Shown here one piece after another: positions 47,727 to 59,775 of a stretch of DNA of 64,000 nt (the stretch's first letter is position 1; each line of letters starts with the position of its first letter). The DNA is taken from NCBI GenBank assembly GCA_025716815.1, contig JAIXMN010000018.1, positions 496,001 to 560,000 on the forward strand, read 5' to 3'. The stretch comes from Dichotomocladium elegans. Its lineage: Eukaryota > Mucoromycota > Mucoromycetes > Mucorales > Lichtheimiaceae. Position numbers and translations under genes: made by a program. The notes beneath the pieces are model-generated. The model was not told where the DNA came from. It searched no databases and was given only the letters and a program-made list of their open reading frames with translations.

Positions 47727-47916
47727 GGCTATGCTACGTACTTTCCTTTAATGATAACTCCTGTCTGTACATGGGTTATCGCTTGTACATTTGCATTTTA
47801 TTGGTGATTATCTACTGTACAGGATGAAATATTTAATATATAGAATGTGGAAGCTTCCTAAATTTCGGGAATGAATATTCAAACGACTGGTATGCAAAGA
47901 GAGTGATAAGATGGCC

Positions 47917-49052
47917 TTATTGCAGGCGTGCCTGAAGTTCTAAAGACAACAAGGCATGAGTTGGTTACACGTACGTTATTATATAAATTCACTTACTCTC
48001 GATAATATCCTCGTATGCCCGACATGCAGGCGAATCTGGATACTCTTCCAAGAATGATACACCCATGTCACAGCTCTTTGCAATCCTAGGATCCAATGGG
48101 ATGCGACCCAACAGTTCAATACCTGTTTCCTTGGCCAATGCCTCCGCACCACCTGTGGTTGGTGGGAAAATGACAGACTCCCCTTTGCAACTCGGGCACA
48201 CGAATCCCGACATGTTTTCAACCAACCCGAGCACAGGTATCTTGACCTTGCGGCAGAAATCGATCTCCTTGCGCACATCCTGGAGCGCCACCTCTTGAGG
48301 GGTAGTAATTACAATGGCCCCGTCAATGCCCGATTCCTTTAGATAGGTCGCCACCGACAAATGTTCGTCAGATGTGCCGGGTGGGGTGTCCACCAGCAAA
48401 AAGTCGAGCGTGCCCCAGTCCACGTCCTTGAGGAACTGTTTGATTAAACCATTTTTCTTTGGTCCACGCCAAATGACGGCATCGTCTTGGTCAGGCAGCA
48501 TGAATCCGATGCTCATCACACCGAGATTATCTTGCACAAATACAGGCTGCCAGCCACTGTTGCTCTGATGGATTTGCTCACCCGCCAGACCCATAATGGT
48601 CGGCATAGAAGGCCCGCAAATATCAATGTCCATCACACCCACTTGTGTGTCATCATCGTGGGCAAGTGCAAAGGCCAGCTGGGCAGTGAAGCTGGATTTG
48701 CCGACGCCGCCTTTGCCCGAGAGTACAAGAATCTTGCGTTTGACAGTTTGCATGCGAGCAGTAATGAGTGGAATCGCTTAGCCATCAAACTCAATTAGTT
48801 CAACTGCTATCAAAACAACTGGAACGTCAGTCGATGCTCACCTGGATCAGGTCCTTTGGGTGCAGTGGCGCAAATGCTCTGATTGGGACAACCTTCGCAT
48901 GCAGAAGCTTTACCGGCTTGATCGCTTTCTGTACCCTAATGGTAGCTGTGTTAAGTTAAAGACCGTTATTTAAGAATCACTATCTTAGATCATACAGGAC
49001 AATGCTCAGGTGCATTTTCGGGAGCCTTGTCTTTCGAATGGGGAGGGGTCAT
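47917..49052 (-). CDS. NBP35: Cytosolic Fe-S assembly ATPase NBP35
   Basis: Four exons (48996-49052, 48842-48935, 47997-48776, 47917-47939) encode 317 residues. NBP35 is the scaffold of the cytosolic iron-sulfur assembly pathway and works with CFD1. The N-terminal ferredoxin-like cysteines follow C-x13-C-x2-C-x5-C (residues 18, 32, 35, 41), which separates NBP35 from CFD1. The deviant Walker A GKGGVGKS lies at 71-78, the switch motifs [10 protein letters not shown] and [10 protein letters not shown] follow, and the bridging CPSC pair is in GFVCPSCKG. The last exon is only 23 bases (end of IIEKLQARLQ). Confidence 0.97.
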
Positions 49053-49768
49053 AGTGTATACAAATCCGTATGGAAAGAAGAAAAGCGCTGCACGACTTGA
49101 TTAATAATCTGTCTCAAATGGAAAGGCGCAAGGAACTTGGTTGTCCAATCGTATGCATCCCTTAATTGTAACCAATCGCCATCTTTTCATAAACCAAGAT
49201 GAAAGAATTCTCATGCTTTTTACGATCCAATCGAGGCATTCCGGAGAAGAGGAACTGAGATATCCAAGCGGCCTATCTATCAGATTGATTGACATTCTTT
49301 TACATAGTTCGATCACATCACACAAATAAAGCGGTTGGGCGGTGTGAATTGACCCGGCAATTCGTGGGCAAATGCCTATCGGAAGTGGCCGCTCGTATGA
49401 ATCGCAATGAACTCAAGGCAGTTCAATAACTGTATGAACCGCAACCGTGATCTATCGTTTCGCATACGAAAAAGGAATCATTGAATCCTGGATACTTGGC
49501 TCTGGCTTCATCAATTGGCTGCTGAGTGGTTAGTTTGGAATTAACTTTCACCTTCTCGTGGCGATAAGAAAGCTACGATGGTACCAAATGGTATTCATAA
49601 CACATTAGCCAATACCGTTTTGCATGCTGCGTAGAGATTTGTATCAGAGCGTCAGCATGAACCAAGGTTTTGAACTAAAGATTCCAGGAGCAGGCCTCGC
49701 TCCGCACTGCAATCTTTTTTTTTTTTTTTTACCTCTTTTTCTGTTCCCTTTTCACGAAATATACTCTG
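49053..49768. other. Divergent intergenic region between NBP35 and TAF11
   Basis: About 715 bases with a T run at 49717-49731 close to the TAF11 start. No gene recognised. Confidence 0.6.
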
Positions 49769-50682
49769 ATGTACCCCTCACCCTATAATGTCACTAGTCC
49801 ACCGCCAGTTCATCGCGCCACTAGTGCTGCTAGTGCAGCAGCAGCTTTTCGCCGATCTTCTTCTGCTGTGAGCACATCAACGCCTCGGCGTCAGAGCAAT
49901 TCTAGCAGCAGTGGTGTCACACCAGCAGCTCATTCCATGTCACGTCAAGGATCTGTCGAGACAGATCGCGAGGGAAGCGTCACCCATACTTTACCTGCGG
50001 ACGAGACAGATGAAAATGCACAAAATACACAGCCTGATTCACAGCAGCCTCAGGATGCTGAGGCTGAGGATGACGATGAGAATAAAGAAGACTTGCTGGC
50101 GGCCGACATGGATGCTTATATGCAAGCGCAAATGGAAAAACAGAAGGAAGACATGAAGTGAGTTAATACACCTCTTCGCCATATCCACCAAATCGACACC
50201 AACACCGGTTTCTTATCAAAGGTTATTGCTTGAGAATTTCTCAACTGAGCAACTACAACGCTATGAAGCATATCGAAGGTCCGCATTGAATAGGACCAAT
50301 GTGCGAAGGGTATGGTATATACATAGTGTATATAGGTATATGTATCAAGCAAGGATAGAAATTTGCATTGGCTGATGTGAATGCGTATTAGCTTGCAAGT
50401 CAGGTCTTGAACCAACAATGTTCGCAAACCATGGCCATTGTAGTGGCTGGTTTCACTAAGGTCTATGTAGGCGAGATCATTGAGAAAGGCAAGCTGACAA
50501 AAGAGTGAAACGCAATACCGAGTGTTTTGACGAAAATTTTGTAACGAGTAGCTCGGGAGGTGATGGAGGAATGGGGTCAAACAGGATCTATACGACCAGA
50601 GCATCTACGTGAAGCCCATCGTAGATATAAGCTAGAACGTGAGGCGTCTTCTAGTGTGGGGAAAACCCTGTTCCGACGATAA
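49769..50682 (+). CDS. TAF11: TFIID subunit TAF11
   Basis: Four exons (49769-50157, 50222-50309, 50392-50488, 50552-50682) encode 234 residues. The N-terminal 110 residues are Ser/Thr/Ala-rich and then acidic. The C-terminal histone fold pairs with TAF13 and touches TBP: LLLENFSTEQLQRYEAYRRS, ALNRTNVRRLASQVLNQ, TMAIVVAGFTKVYVGEIIEK, and EEWGQTGSIRPEHLREA. The third intron starts with GCAAGC after AAAG; no GT donor in reach keeps the frame, while GC joins EK to AREV as in other TAF11 proteins. Confidence 0.95.
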
Positions 50683-50851
50683 GTCATTTCCATAGCTACT
50701 TTTGTATTTTTGTCCGCTTGTTGTGTTCCAATGCATGCACATCATTCGCCTACATATAAAAAGTTCGATTCTCTAAATGAAACGACGCCCGAGAGCTACT
50801 CAAGATGTAAATACTGATCTTTTGAAGAGAAGAACAATATCTGATGGATCA

Positions 50852-51380
50852 TCAGATGGAGTCATGTCTGTCCCTGATGAACCATAGCCTATCTTTAAGC
50901 AAGCTATGTGCGAGGCCGTGCAGTCTCTGTCCAAGTGGTGTGGTTTCGCAATACAGCAACCATATCATTCCTGAAAGTTTCCACTGATGCTGTCATATTT
51001 TATTGCCTCATGTTGTCTTTTGGCATCACAGTTATTGGCAACAGCAGGCGGATCACTTGACAGATGTCACAGAAAAGACATACACTAGTCAAGCTCTGGC
51101 GGAAGGCTCCCAATGATCGCCCTTCCCACAGTGAAATGTCGCGGCCTCTGTGATGGTGCTGTACCCAGAACCAGCGAGAGGAGGTATCAATAGGATATTC
51201 CATTTCGTATGTTAGATCAATGGACCTTAATAGATATGCGAGATTAAAGGACGCATACCTGAATATGAAGGCAAAAGTGCTAAGCTCGCGGCCATTATCA
51301 GATGAGCCTTTTCTGTGACGCACATTCACTATTGGACGGAAGTCAGCTGGCGTCACTTCCACAATCGGTTTCAATATCCA
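50852..51380 (-). CDS. Unrecognised gene, three exons, 5' end unknown
   Basis: Three minus-strand exons chain in phase: 51259-51380, 51084-51225 and 50852-50983, with GTATGC and GTATGT donors and AG acceptors. Together they code about 130 residues, beginning WILKPIVEVTPADFRPI and ending in a stop. The middle has many aromatic and basic residues (SRWFWVQHHHRGRDISLWEG). No family is recognised, and I cannot find the first exon or a start codon; upstream of 51380 lies a G/C-rich run. It may be an intact gene with an exon further up, or a gene remnant. Confidence 0.4.
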
Positions 51381-51639
51381 CTATTGCGCCGGACCTCTAG
51401 GAAAGACGATATCAGAAAAAGCACATCTTGATTAGAAGATCAATAGTGCAATTTCGTACCACCGGTTGATCAAGATTTCCAGGGTTGCCTCTTTTTTTGG
51501 GGGGTGGGAATGGAGGAGGAGGAAGTTATAGGTGGGGGGAGCAAGGTTTCCGTTTTTGGACCTCGCATAACGTACACTGTACAAACGCCGCATTTCTTAT
51601 TTTCCTTTTTGCTTCTCATCCTCTTCCTCTATTGCAGCA

Positions 51640-53970
51640 ATGCCCCTTCACATCTACCGGTCTCAGCTCCTTATTCTGAGACAGCGATTCCTAGTTTCAG
51701 GTGTCATCCATCGCTGTCGGCTCTATCATGTTTATGGCCAAGAACCTCAGACCACCTCCCTGTACCACAACGACTCACCGCAACACCATCTCGATACTAT
51801 TGCCGACCCTCGAACGGTAAAGATATCCTTCAGGAATTTCTAGCATGCCAGGTGCACTGCGCTTCTCTAATTCTTTGTTCGTTTCTGTGCACTCCATGTA
51901 CGGCAGATTGTCAAACATCTGGATGATTACGTGATTGGTCAAGAACGAGCTAAAAAGATCCTTGCGGTCGCTGTTTTTAATCATTATAACCGCGTTCGTG
52001 CAAATCTTGCAATGCAGCGCGATGCTTCTCAGGCAGATAGCGCATTATCAGAAGACATGGTCAGCGTATCTGGCTCTGGAGCAGCCCCAATGACCTCAGG
52101 AGGATCGTCCGTCGGGGCAGGGACAAATACTGCAGCGCCGGCCGACAGCGAGAAGCATACCCAGTTGGCACATGATTATTACACTTCCAGCTCACTCATT
52201 GGGGCTGCGGATATTGTTCCGGCGGAACGTGTTTATGGTATACATGCAAAATGGCGGGAAGGTCGAGTTTTCGAGCGAGCGAAAAATTGAAGATAGGAAG
52301 CTCACATGGGAAGCGTCGTAGGGTCACAACAGCGAGCATGGCTCAATCCTCCTACCCAATCCGCAAGCGGCATACGAGACATGATGTCGAAACCAACACA
52401 GTCTTCACTCGCAAACCCGGATGGAACAATATACGAGAAGAGTAACGTGCTCCTCATTGGACCTACGGGCTCAGGTAAAATAAAAGAAGCGCGCATTAAA
52501 GCACTCTTTTGCCTCACATGCACATGTCTGTCAGGCAAAACATTGTTGGCAAAAACAATGGCTCAGATCCTGCAGGTTCCGTTCTCCATGTCCGACGCAA
52601 CTCCGTTCACACAAGCTGGCTATGTGGGAGAGGACGTTGAATTGGTTATCCAACGGTTATTACAGGTAGAAGGCACACTCATACACACAGCGAGAGAGAA
52701 AGAGAATATATACATATATAGAGAAGGGCGGACACTCATGCATATATGTTAGTCATGCGACTATGATGTGAAAAAAGCAGAGACAGGCATTGTTTTCATC
52801 GATGAAATAGACAAAATATCGAGGCGATCAGATAGTCTCTCCACGTCGAGGGATGTCTCTGGCGAAGGAGTTCAACAGGTAAATTGGGAAGAAGCGTAAA
52901 GGAGACTGTAGACTGAAACCGAGACAAGTCACTGCTTAGGATGCTGGAAGGCACTATTGTCAATGTAACCGATAAATCCGGAGGAGCAGGAGGACGGCGG
53001 ACTGGTTCGCCTGGATCCATTGGCAACAACGGTCCGGGTCTGGGTGGTGGCAGTAGCAGCGGCAAAGGAGAGACCTATGCAGTAGATACCAGCAACATCC
53101 TCTTTATCCTTAGCGGTGCTTTTGTAGGGCTAGAGAAGATTGTGCAGGAACGACTTGCGAAAGGTGTAAGTAACAGATAGGCCGAGTAGCCATACTGTTG
53201 GTATTGATGGCAGTATTATATTAGTCTATCGGTTTCGATGCCACTCTTCGTACGACAGGCGACGACATATTTGATAACGTGGAAAAACATACCTCTCAAT
53301 CGTTAGCACAGGTTGAGCCTGCAGGTGAGATGTCAATTGAGAGATTGTTTCTTTTTTATCGCTAACCCGCAAGCTTCAATGAGATCTTGTCAAATATGGC
53401 TTGATCCCAGAGTTCGTCGGTAGATTACCTGTGATTGCATCCGTCAACAATCTGTCGGTGCAGGACCTCGTTCGGGTCATGACAGAGCCCAAAAATTCGC
53501 TTATAAAGCAGTATGAGGGTCTTTTCAGGTTGAACCAGGTACATCCAGATGATGAGGGATTATATATCCATATGGACGCAAGAAAGCTGATTCTCATATG
53601 CTGTTAATCCAGGTTGAACTTATTTTCAGTAAATCTGCATTGCAGCGCATTGCAGAAGCCGCGCTTGAGAACAAGACAGGTGCACGTGGTCTTCGTCGTA
53701 TCATGGTAGGGGGGCGCATTTTCTGACTGGAAATGGAGTTTTGTCTAAACGGACGTGCGATTGTAGGAGAATATATTACTGGATCCAATGTTTGATGCGC
53801 CTGCATCTTACATCAACAAAGTGGTGATCGACAGCAAGGTTGTAACTTCAGGAAAAGCGGCAGTCTATCTTGCGAATGATCAGAAAGAACTCGCCTCTGA
53901 CATCGTCGCCGCAGATGATAACATGGATGATAAATTGGAAACTATTCAGCAGCAGATGACGCACGCATAA
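51640..53970 (+). CDS. Mitochondrial ClpX-type AAA+ unfoldase
   Basis: Ten exons (51640-51816, 51907-52237, 52322-52474, 52535-52665, 52753-52878, 52929-53165, 53225-53324, 53384-53538, 53613-53705, 53767-53970) encode 568 residues. The basic N-terminus ([13 protein letters not shown]) looks like a mitochondrial presequence; there is no ClpX zinc finger, as in yeast Mcx1. Motifs: [12 protein letters not shown], Walker A GPTGSGKT (about 216-223, split by intron 3), pore loop GYVGED, Walker B FIDEID (279-284), and [11 protein letters not shown] in sensor 2. Two low-complexity inserts are seen: a Ser/Gly/Ala-rich one before Walker A and a Gly/Ser-rich one after [13 protein letters not shown]. 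It could unfold substrates for ClpP or activate haem synthesis; which cannot be told here. Confidence 0.94.
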
Positions 53971-54070
53971 AACACTCCTTAACATGACGGATATTTACAA
54001 GGATGTATTCCCATTCTTTTTTCCCATTACGCCCCACTATCGTTCATTGTGTGTATACAGTACATCTTGT

Positions 54071-55240
54071 TTATTCACTCATATCCTCGTCCTCAACTTG
54101 AATTTTCCGTCGTTTTTTCTGAGATAAATGTAGAAATAAAGGCGTATCTTCATCATCTGTTGATTCATGCATCTTGTCGTCCTTTTGAGTGAGAGCTTGG
54201 GCTGAGGTGGTACTGCTGGGAGAGTTGGAAGCAGGAAGGGCGGTTGTGGCATTTGTAGCAGGAGTTACAGTGTTGGAAGTGGGGCTCGAACGGTTGACAT
54301 TGGTTACAAAGTTTGTAAAGAGCTCGTCATCGTCGTCATCATCATCGTGGTTGCTCTTGTCGAGAGGAGACTGAGAGGGATTGGTTTTCGGTCGGTTTGG
54401 TACGATGGATGGCGTTGGAGCGTCCTCGATAGAAATGGTACCCTGCTTGACGCCCACCAAGTAGTCCATAAATACTTCATTCATGGCTTCATCATCATCG
54501 TCATCGTCTTTGTCAGTCTGTTGTGAGCTATGAGTATCCGTAAAGGGATCTTTTGCAAGCAAGGGTGAATAAAAAACATCCCATTATGCATAACACACAT
54601 TTAAACACACCTTTCTCTCCTTCAAGTTCAGCGAGCATCCGCGCTCTTTCGTCCGTCTTCTCTCGATGTTCGTCTTGCCACGTTCGGAGCTCCTGAATGA
54701 CTTTGGGGTTGGCAGTTGCCTTGAGCACATTTCGAGCAAAGTCGCGAAATTGCAGGCGAGGGTATAGATTGTGGGCCCACATTTGGTAATAGTCCATGAG
54801 CTTACGCAAATCGGCAACCTGGAAACAAGAACATTTTGTCATGCGCTCGTATGAGACAGCCATGGTGGAGGAGGACAGCATGGATGGCAACACATACGCC
54901 TTCCCTCCCTTGTAGTCTGTTTACCTCATTGCCTTTGCCATAGAATTTAATGAGTGGTGTCTGTTTACGTATCCGTGGTAATCCTTTGCTGGACAGTAGC
55001 CTACAGTCGGACAAAACAGTTGAGACCTACGACCAAGAGAGGCGCGGACGATCCTTACAATTCCGCATCGAGTTTCTTAAATCGGCGTCGTTTCGTTATA
55101 GGCAGAGCTGCATTATGACCGTCTGCGGAAGAGAGTGATGGAGCAAGAGGATCAAATTCTGTTTTTCGTCCTTGATTGTCGTTCGTGTTGAACGTTTCAT
55201 AGTCGTCTAATAAGATCTCATCGAGCTCATCAATGTCCAT
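54071..55240 (-). CDS. Replication fork protection subunit TIPIN/Csm3/Swi3
   Basis: Four exons (55059-55240, 54925-55000, 54611-54818, 54071-54549) encode 314 residues. The Swi3 domain (about 60-150) is recognisable by LLSSKGLPRIRKQTP, then KFYGKGNEVADLRKLMDYY and WAHNLYPRLQFRDFARNV. The protein pairs with Timeless/Tof1 to stabilise stalled forks and signal the S-phase checkpoint. The N-terminus is acidic with a basic KRRRFKK patch. The C-terminal half is low complexity, with runs of Asp coded by GAT repeats and a Ser/Thr/Ala stretch, ending in a basic KKRRKIQ. It converges on ClpX with 100 bases between the stops. Confidence 0.9.
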
Positions 55241-57351
55241 AATGAAAAATGTACACAGAAAAAATTGAGACGCGAGACGCGCTCGCGATTTTACGGACGC
55301 GATAAAAATCCACAGTGGCTCCTTCATTATTCCCCCACCCCACCCCATTTCCCGGTATAAATACTGGGAATGGACCAAAAGAACGTCTCGAATGCTCATG
55401 TCACGATTGTTAGTGAAGCATCCATAAGAACAAAAAATCATCAACGCTGTATTTTCTGCAAAGAACATACCGCATCTTAGCATGCTCGCCTCTCTGACCA
55501 AAACTGCTCAACAATATTAAGTTCAAGCAAATACTGTGTGGATGGGCAGCTGAAATCATGATCCGTAACGCGTTAGTGGTTGAGCGATCGACGCCACAAG
55601 TTGTGTCCTACCCCGCAAGGTTTGAAGAGCGAGTATACGGCATAGAGATGTCGGAAGGTACTGTGAAACCAAGGGCCCGTTTGGAGCCATTCTTTGGATG
55701 AAGGCCAACAAACGAGAAGGCTAGTAGTCATGGCGCATGATCCACCAATAGGTTTTAAACCATGTGTCCCTTGGTTAAACTTTATTCTCTTCGACTAGAC
55801 TTCTTCGAAACGCAAAGCGTCAGGGTTTTCTCAAACAATGTCAGCGAAGAAACCGTGCAATCCTTTCGGACAAAAAGAAAGAAACCGATCTCGGTGTTTA
55901 CATCAAGCGTTCCTGGGGTGTAGGGGATTGACAAAAGTTTTCTCAGGTGAAGAATGAATTGTCCCATTTTGCAGGACATAACGCATCAATATAATTGTGG
56001 GATATGGAGTTCCAACACTTGAGGAGAAATAGGCTCGGTCGCACAAACGGATCCACACTATGTAGATACTTCGCCGAAAGTAGGTGCGTCCGCCAAAAAC
56101 AAAAGTGGCATTTTATCGATTGGGATGCCCGATTTCTTGATAGCTCCAGCAGATCGGTAGGGTCGGTTTTCCCCCCCAAGGTACAGGAAAGATCTTGTCC
56201 TAGCAACAAAAGCCATCATACGTACCCGATGGTCGTCTAGCTGAAATATTGAGCTCAGTAAGATCAGGCTCAATGGCACTGTCCCTTTTCGGAAGAGCGC
56301 CTCCCCCGCCCCAAAAGACATCAGTGGCAAGTACTGCCTTTTTATACCGTGACTGTGTATATCAGAACTGGGCAGAGCATGGCTTTAATAACAGAAAAGG
56401 ATGTATAGAGTAGGCAGTAAAAACATGAGAAGGTTCTACACACACACACAGGGCGATTGATCAGGTAGTTTGTGTGGTTGAAGGGGAACGAGGGAATGAA
56501 CAAAGTAGGATGGACACTATCTAGGCAGCAGGCGGGAGGTTTGGAGGAGGCCCGTGGGTTCCAATTTCGCTAGGTCGATGTGGGTACGGAGAAGGCTGGA
56601 ACGAGGAACGTAGAATGACGATTGATGAGAACATATCTGAAGCACAGAAAACGCGTATGGGATTAAGTTAGGACCAGAGATCGCAGTATGAAGCTACCAA
56701 CGGGTCGTAGCCCGTCTCCCATTCCTTTTATACTGTTCAAACTGCAAGACGCCGCCATTCAACGAAAATTAAAGACGCTTCGTGTTGCCGTCTAGAATAA
56801 AACAACAGCATCAAACGGTCTGCCGCCTTGCCTTAGCCCCACGCGTAATGGTTACATGGGAAGCCAAAAAGGAAGATCGTGTTTTTGAGCCACATTGTCA
56901 TGAACGCATGTATCGCTCATACCACGCAAAGCGCTTATTATAAGTAAACCTGAGGCGGATGATTTTGTGCGAGGTAGAATAGAACTAGTGACCCGACTCT
57001 GAGGATTTTTTCTGTAGCACATGCGAACCTGCTGATGGACATCCCCAAGTTATTTTTAACCTTGACATATGGCAGATTAATAACTAAAAAAAACCACCGT
57101 ATCAAGACGTCTCGATATTGTATGTGCATTGATCATTTCTTAGGCCAGTGCGCCTCGTTCTGCCCGGAAGCGTCCCGTGTGTTCCTCAGAGGAAAAGGCA
57201 AGGTCTACTCCGCCCACTACCTCCCGCCTGTTCTCCACCCACTCTGCCCCCCCACCCACCCAAATAAAACACCGAGCTGATAAAATTTGAACCAAATGCT
57301 GGCGGCTGCCTATGCTCAACAAGCGAGCCGCTGTTTTATTCCAGTTACAAA
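55241..57351. other. 2.1-kb stretch with no assigned gene
   Basis: Between the divergent TIPIN and HP1-like genes. The minus strand of about 55943-56330 is open in two overlapping frames of about 90 codons, with a possible start at 56321; no motif is recognised. A short CA run lies near 56440-56450. The rest looks non-coding. Confidence 0.45.
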
Positions 57352-58556
57352 ATGTCAGAGAACGACACAGATTTCCTTGAATCCGAAGCGGAGGAATATG
57401 AAGTCGAAGCAATCGCAGGGCATCGAAAAAACCGGAAAAAGGCAAGTGCTTTTCTTTTTCGATTGCCTCTGTCGCGTCCCAAATCGCCTTCAAATGACCA
57501 AATTTTTGACCACTCTATACGCTTAGCTCGGTGTCGATTATTTAATCAAATGGAAGGGCTATGATGAGTCTGACAATACATGGGAGCACGAATCCAATGT
57601 GTAAGAGCGATCCCGCACCACATTACACGCGATACGGCGGATGTTTGAAGAATGCCTTTCCTCATTGGCTTTCACTCACTCACCCAAAATATAATTGTTT
57701 TTGGTTATACATATGTTCATATAGACATGCCCCAGAGCTCATCGAAGCGTACTGGGCAGACAAGGGCGGGAAAGAAGGACAAAAGGCTGCCAGAATGGAG
57801 AAGAAGAAGAAGAAGGAGGAATCACCGCGAAGGCGACGATCGCTCATCAATCGAAAGAAAGAGATCAGCACGCCCAAGGAGAGTCATGACCTTAGCGCGT
57901 CCTATGACGATATTATACCTTCACCCTCATCACCAACAAAACGCGATTCGCCTTCTTTGGATGAAGAATCAAAGAAGCGCTTGAAACCCCTTCCGCCCAA
58001 AGATATGGAAGAAGACGAAGATAAGATGAACGAGGACCAGGTGGAAAAGGAGGCAGTCGAAGAAAACATGATGAAAGAAGACTTGTCGAAGGAAAAGGAG
58101 GTAGAGCAGAGCAACAGAGATTTGGAGAATAAAGCAAGGCCGGCAACATCCTTGGATAATTTCCTGATACAGAAAACGCTAAAGGAAGTGAATACGGACG
58201 ATATTATCTTCGATTCGAATTACCCTCCTGACGGTGACTCGATTGATTGGGAGGACGAGGTGGCGTCAGTGGAGTACATGGTGTGTGACCCCGACGACAT
58301 TACCGTGGTATATGTCGTACTACGATGGTAAGCGCTCGTTGACATTGTTATGTACCACGCTGACCGGCCCTAAAAGGAAAAATGGCGACCTATCTATGCA
58401 CGAAAGGACCTTGATACACAAGAAATGCCCTCATCTTGTAAGTCACTGAGCCAAAGAGCTCCCAGGCGCAGATGACGCTAAACTCCACACCCTTCCTAGC
58501 TTCTTCAATATTATGAAAAACGGGTAAAATTCCCTGGACAGAATCTTCCGGCTTAA
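57352..58556 (+). CDS. HP1/Swi6-type chromodomain and chromoshadow protein
   Basis: Five exons (57352-57441, 57527-57600, 57725-58327, 58377-58437, 58500-58556) encode 294 residues. The chromodomain (about 15-65) has EYEVEAIAGHRK, DYLIKWKGYDESDNTWE and the closing helix ELIEAYWADKG; the aromatic cage (Tyr16, Trp and Trp/Tyr) for H3K9me is present. A long hinge with basic and acidic runs follows. The chromoshadow domain (about 228-290) ends LLQYYEKRVKF, the dimer helix. This is expected to be a heterochromatin protein. Intron 1 starts GCAAGT after AAAAAG; no GT donor fits, and the GC donor restores the chromodomain core. It converges on the phosphatase gene. Confidence 0.94.
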
Positions 58557-58656
58557 CCAAGAAGTCTCTGTCATATGCATTTAGTATCGACAACGCAAAA
58601 GGAAAAGATCTTCTCACTTTCACATTCTCGTTGATCGTTTTCATCTTCACCTTATT

Positions 58657-59410
58657 TTATTTTGACTCATCCCGGTTGCTCGAAAGAGCCTCTGTCACTT
58701 TGTATTCCTGTTCATGACCAGCATGTTGGGCGTCGACTGGATGTCGTGTATGATAGGCTATGTATGCCGGATTACTGAGATCAAGTATATAGTTCATCTC
58801 GCGGAACAGACGTAGCTGATCCATGAAGCCTGGATTTGGGTTGACAAAAGGGCGCTTCTGTTTAATAAGGGCAAGAGCCGCTTTTGGGTGGATATGGCGT
58901 TTGTTCATGAGATAGGCCGATACAATAGTTGGGCTTCTAGACACGCCTGCCAAGCAATGGACCAAAATGCGCTTTCCGGCATCGAGTGCTCCATCGATGA
59001 ATTCAATGGCTTCCGGAAAATGGACAAGAATATTGGCCTCTGGATTGTCCGCAATGGCAATAATCTACAGACGCGCAACAGAAGAAGCATATTAGGGAAT
59101 GGAGTACTATTCTTTTTTCTTGTGCTTTTACTTTATGTGTAAATTCATTTGTTGGGTATTGCTCTTTGAAATGGCCCAGAGTCAATATTGCTTCGATCTT
59201 GTTTTTTTTTAGAAATGATAGGTCTTCGTACGCCTTGTAACCGCCGATCCAGAGATTGGGGAAGATCTCCTGTGCGAAGCTCGTAATGAGGATGCCTCCA
59301 GGTTTTCCATCGGCGCCGGCTTCCAGAGCAAGATAAAGGGACTCGGGTGGCGTTGCGGAGGAGTGTGTCGCTATTGCAGGACTTGCCAACTCATTGCGTT
59401 CACAGCCCAT
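58657..59410 (-). CDS. Dual-specificity protein phosphatase
   Basis: Two exons (59132-59410, 58657-59064) encode 228 residues. The catalytic loop HCLAGVSRSPT (Cys130, Arg136) and general-acid Asp in the IADNPEANI region are present, so it should be active. The front strand has EIFPNLWIGGYKAYEDLSFL and EAILTLG, typical of small DSPs. The helix HPKAALALIKQKRPFVNPNP and the following FMDQLRLFREM complete the fold. Substrates could be MAP kinases or other phosphoproteins; the sequence does not say. A polar C-terminal tail is unstructured. An intron of 67 bases follows TNEFTHK. Confidence 0.93.
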
Positions 59411-59775
59411 GGTAGAGGATTTAAAAGAGAGATAAGAATCATGCAAGTAATTTTTCAACCCCTGAAAAACGAATCATTTTATGTCTCAGCCCAGTCGTAA
59501 GGATGGGATCCATAATAAGCAGCATTCAATTCCTGTGCATGATGACTTGCAACTTTGTATCGCTATGCCATGTTCGAAAAGTCAAATGATGGTGTCAAGT
59601 CACGAAGGCTTTGACTTCAATATGGGCCACCTTGATCCTTTTGATCCAGGGCATAGCTTTCACGCATGATCTGCGCGGGTTAAACAAAGCGTACACGTTA
59701 CTGGCTGTAATTGACCGACGTGTCAAATACGCTTTTTTTTATTTTTGCTTTTACCTCTTGCGGATACACGCTCAT
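59411..59775. other. Divergent gap between the phosphatase and GCS1
   Basis: About 365 bases containing both promoters. T-rich near 59730-59750. No other gene is seen. Confidence 0.55.

Noticed and set aside
50755..50790. tRNA B-box-like GTTCGATTC
   Set aside because: No A box, acceptor stem or cloverleaf can be drawn around it.
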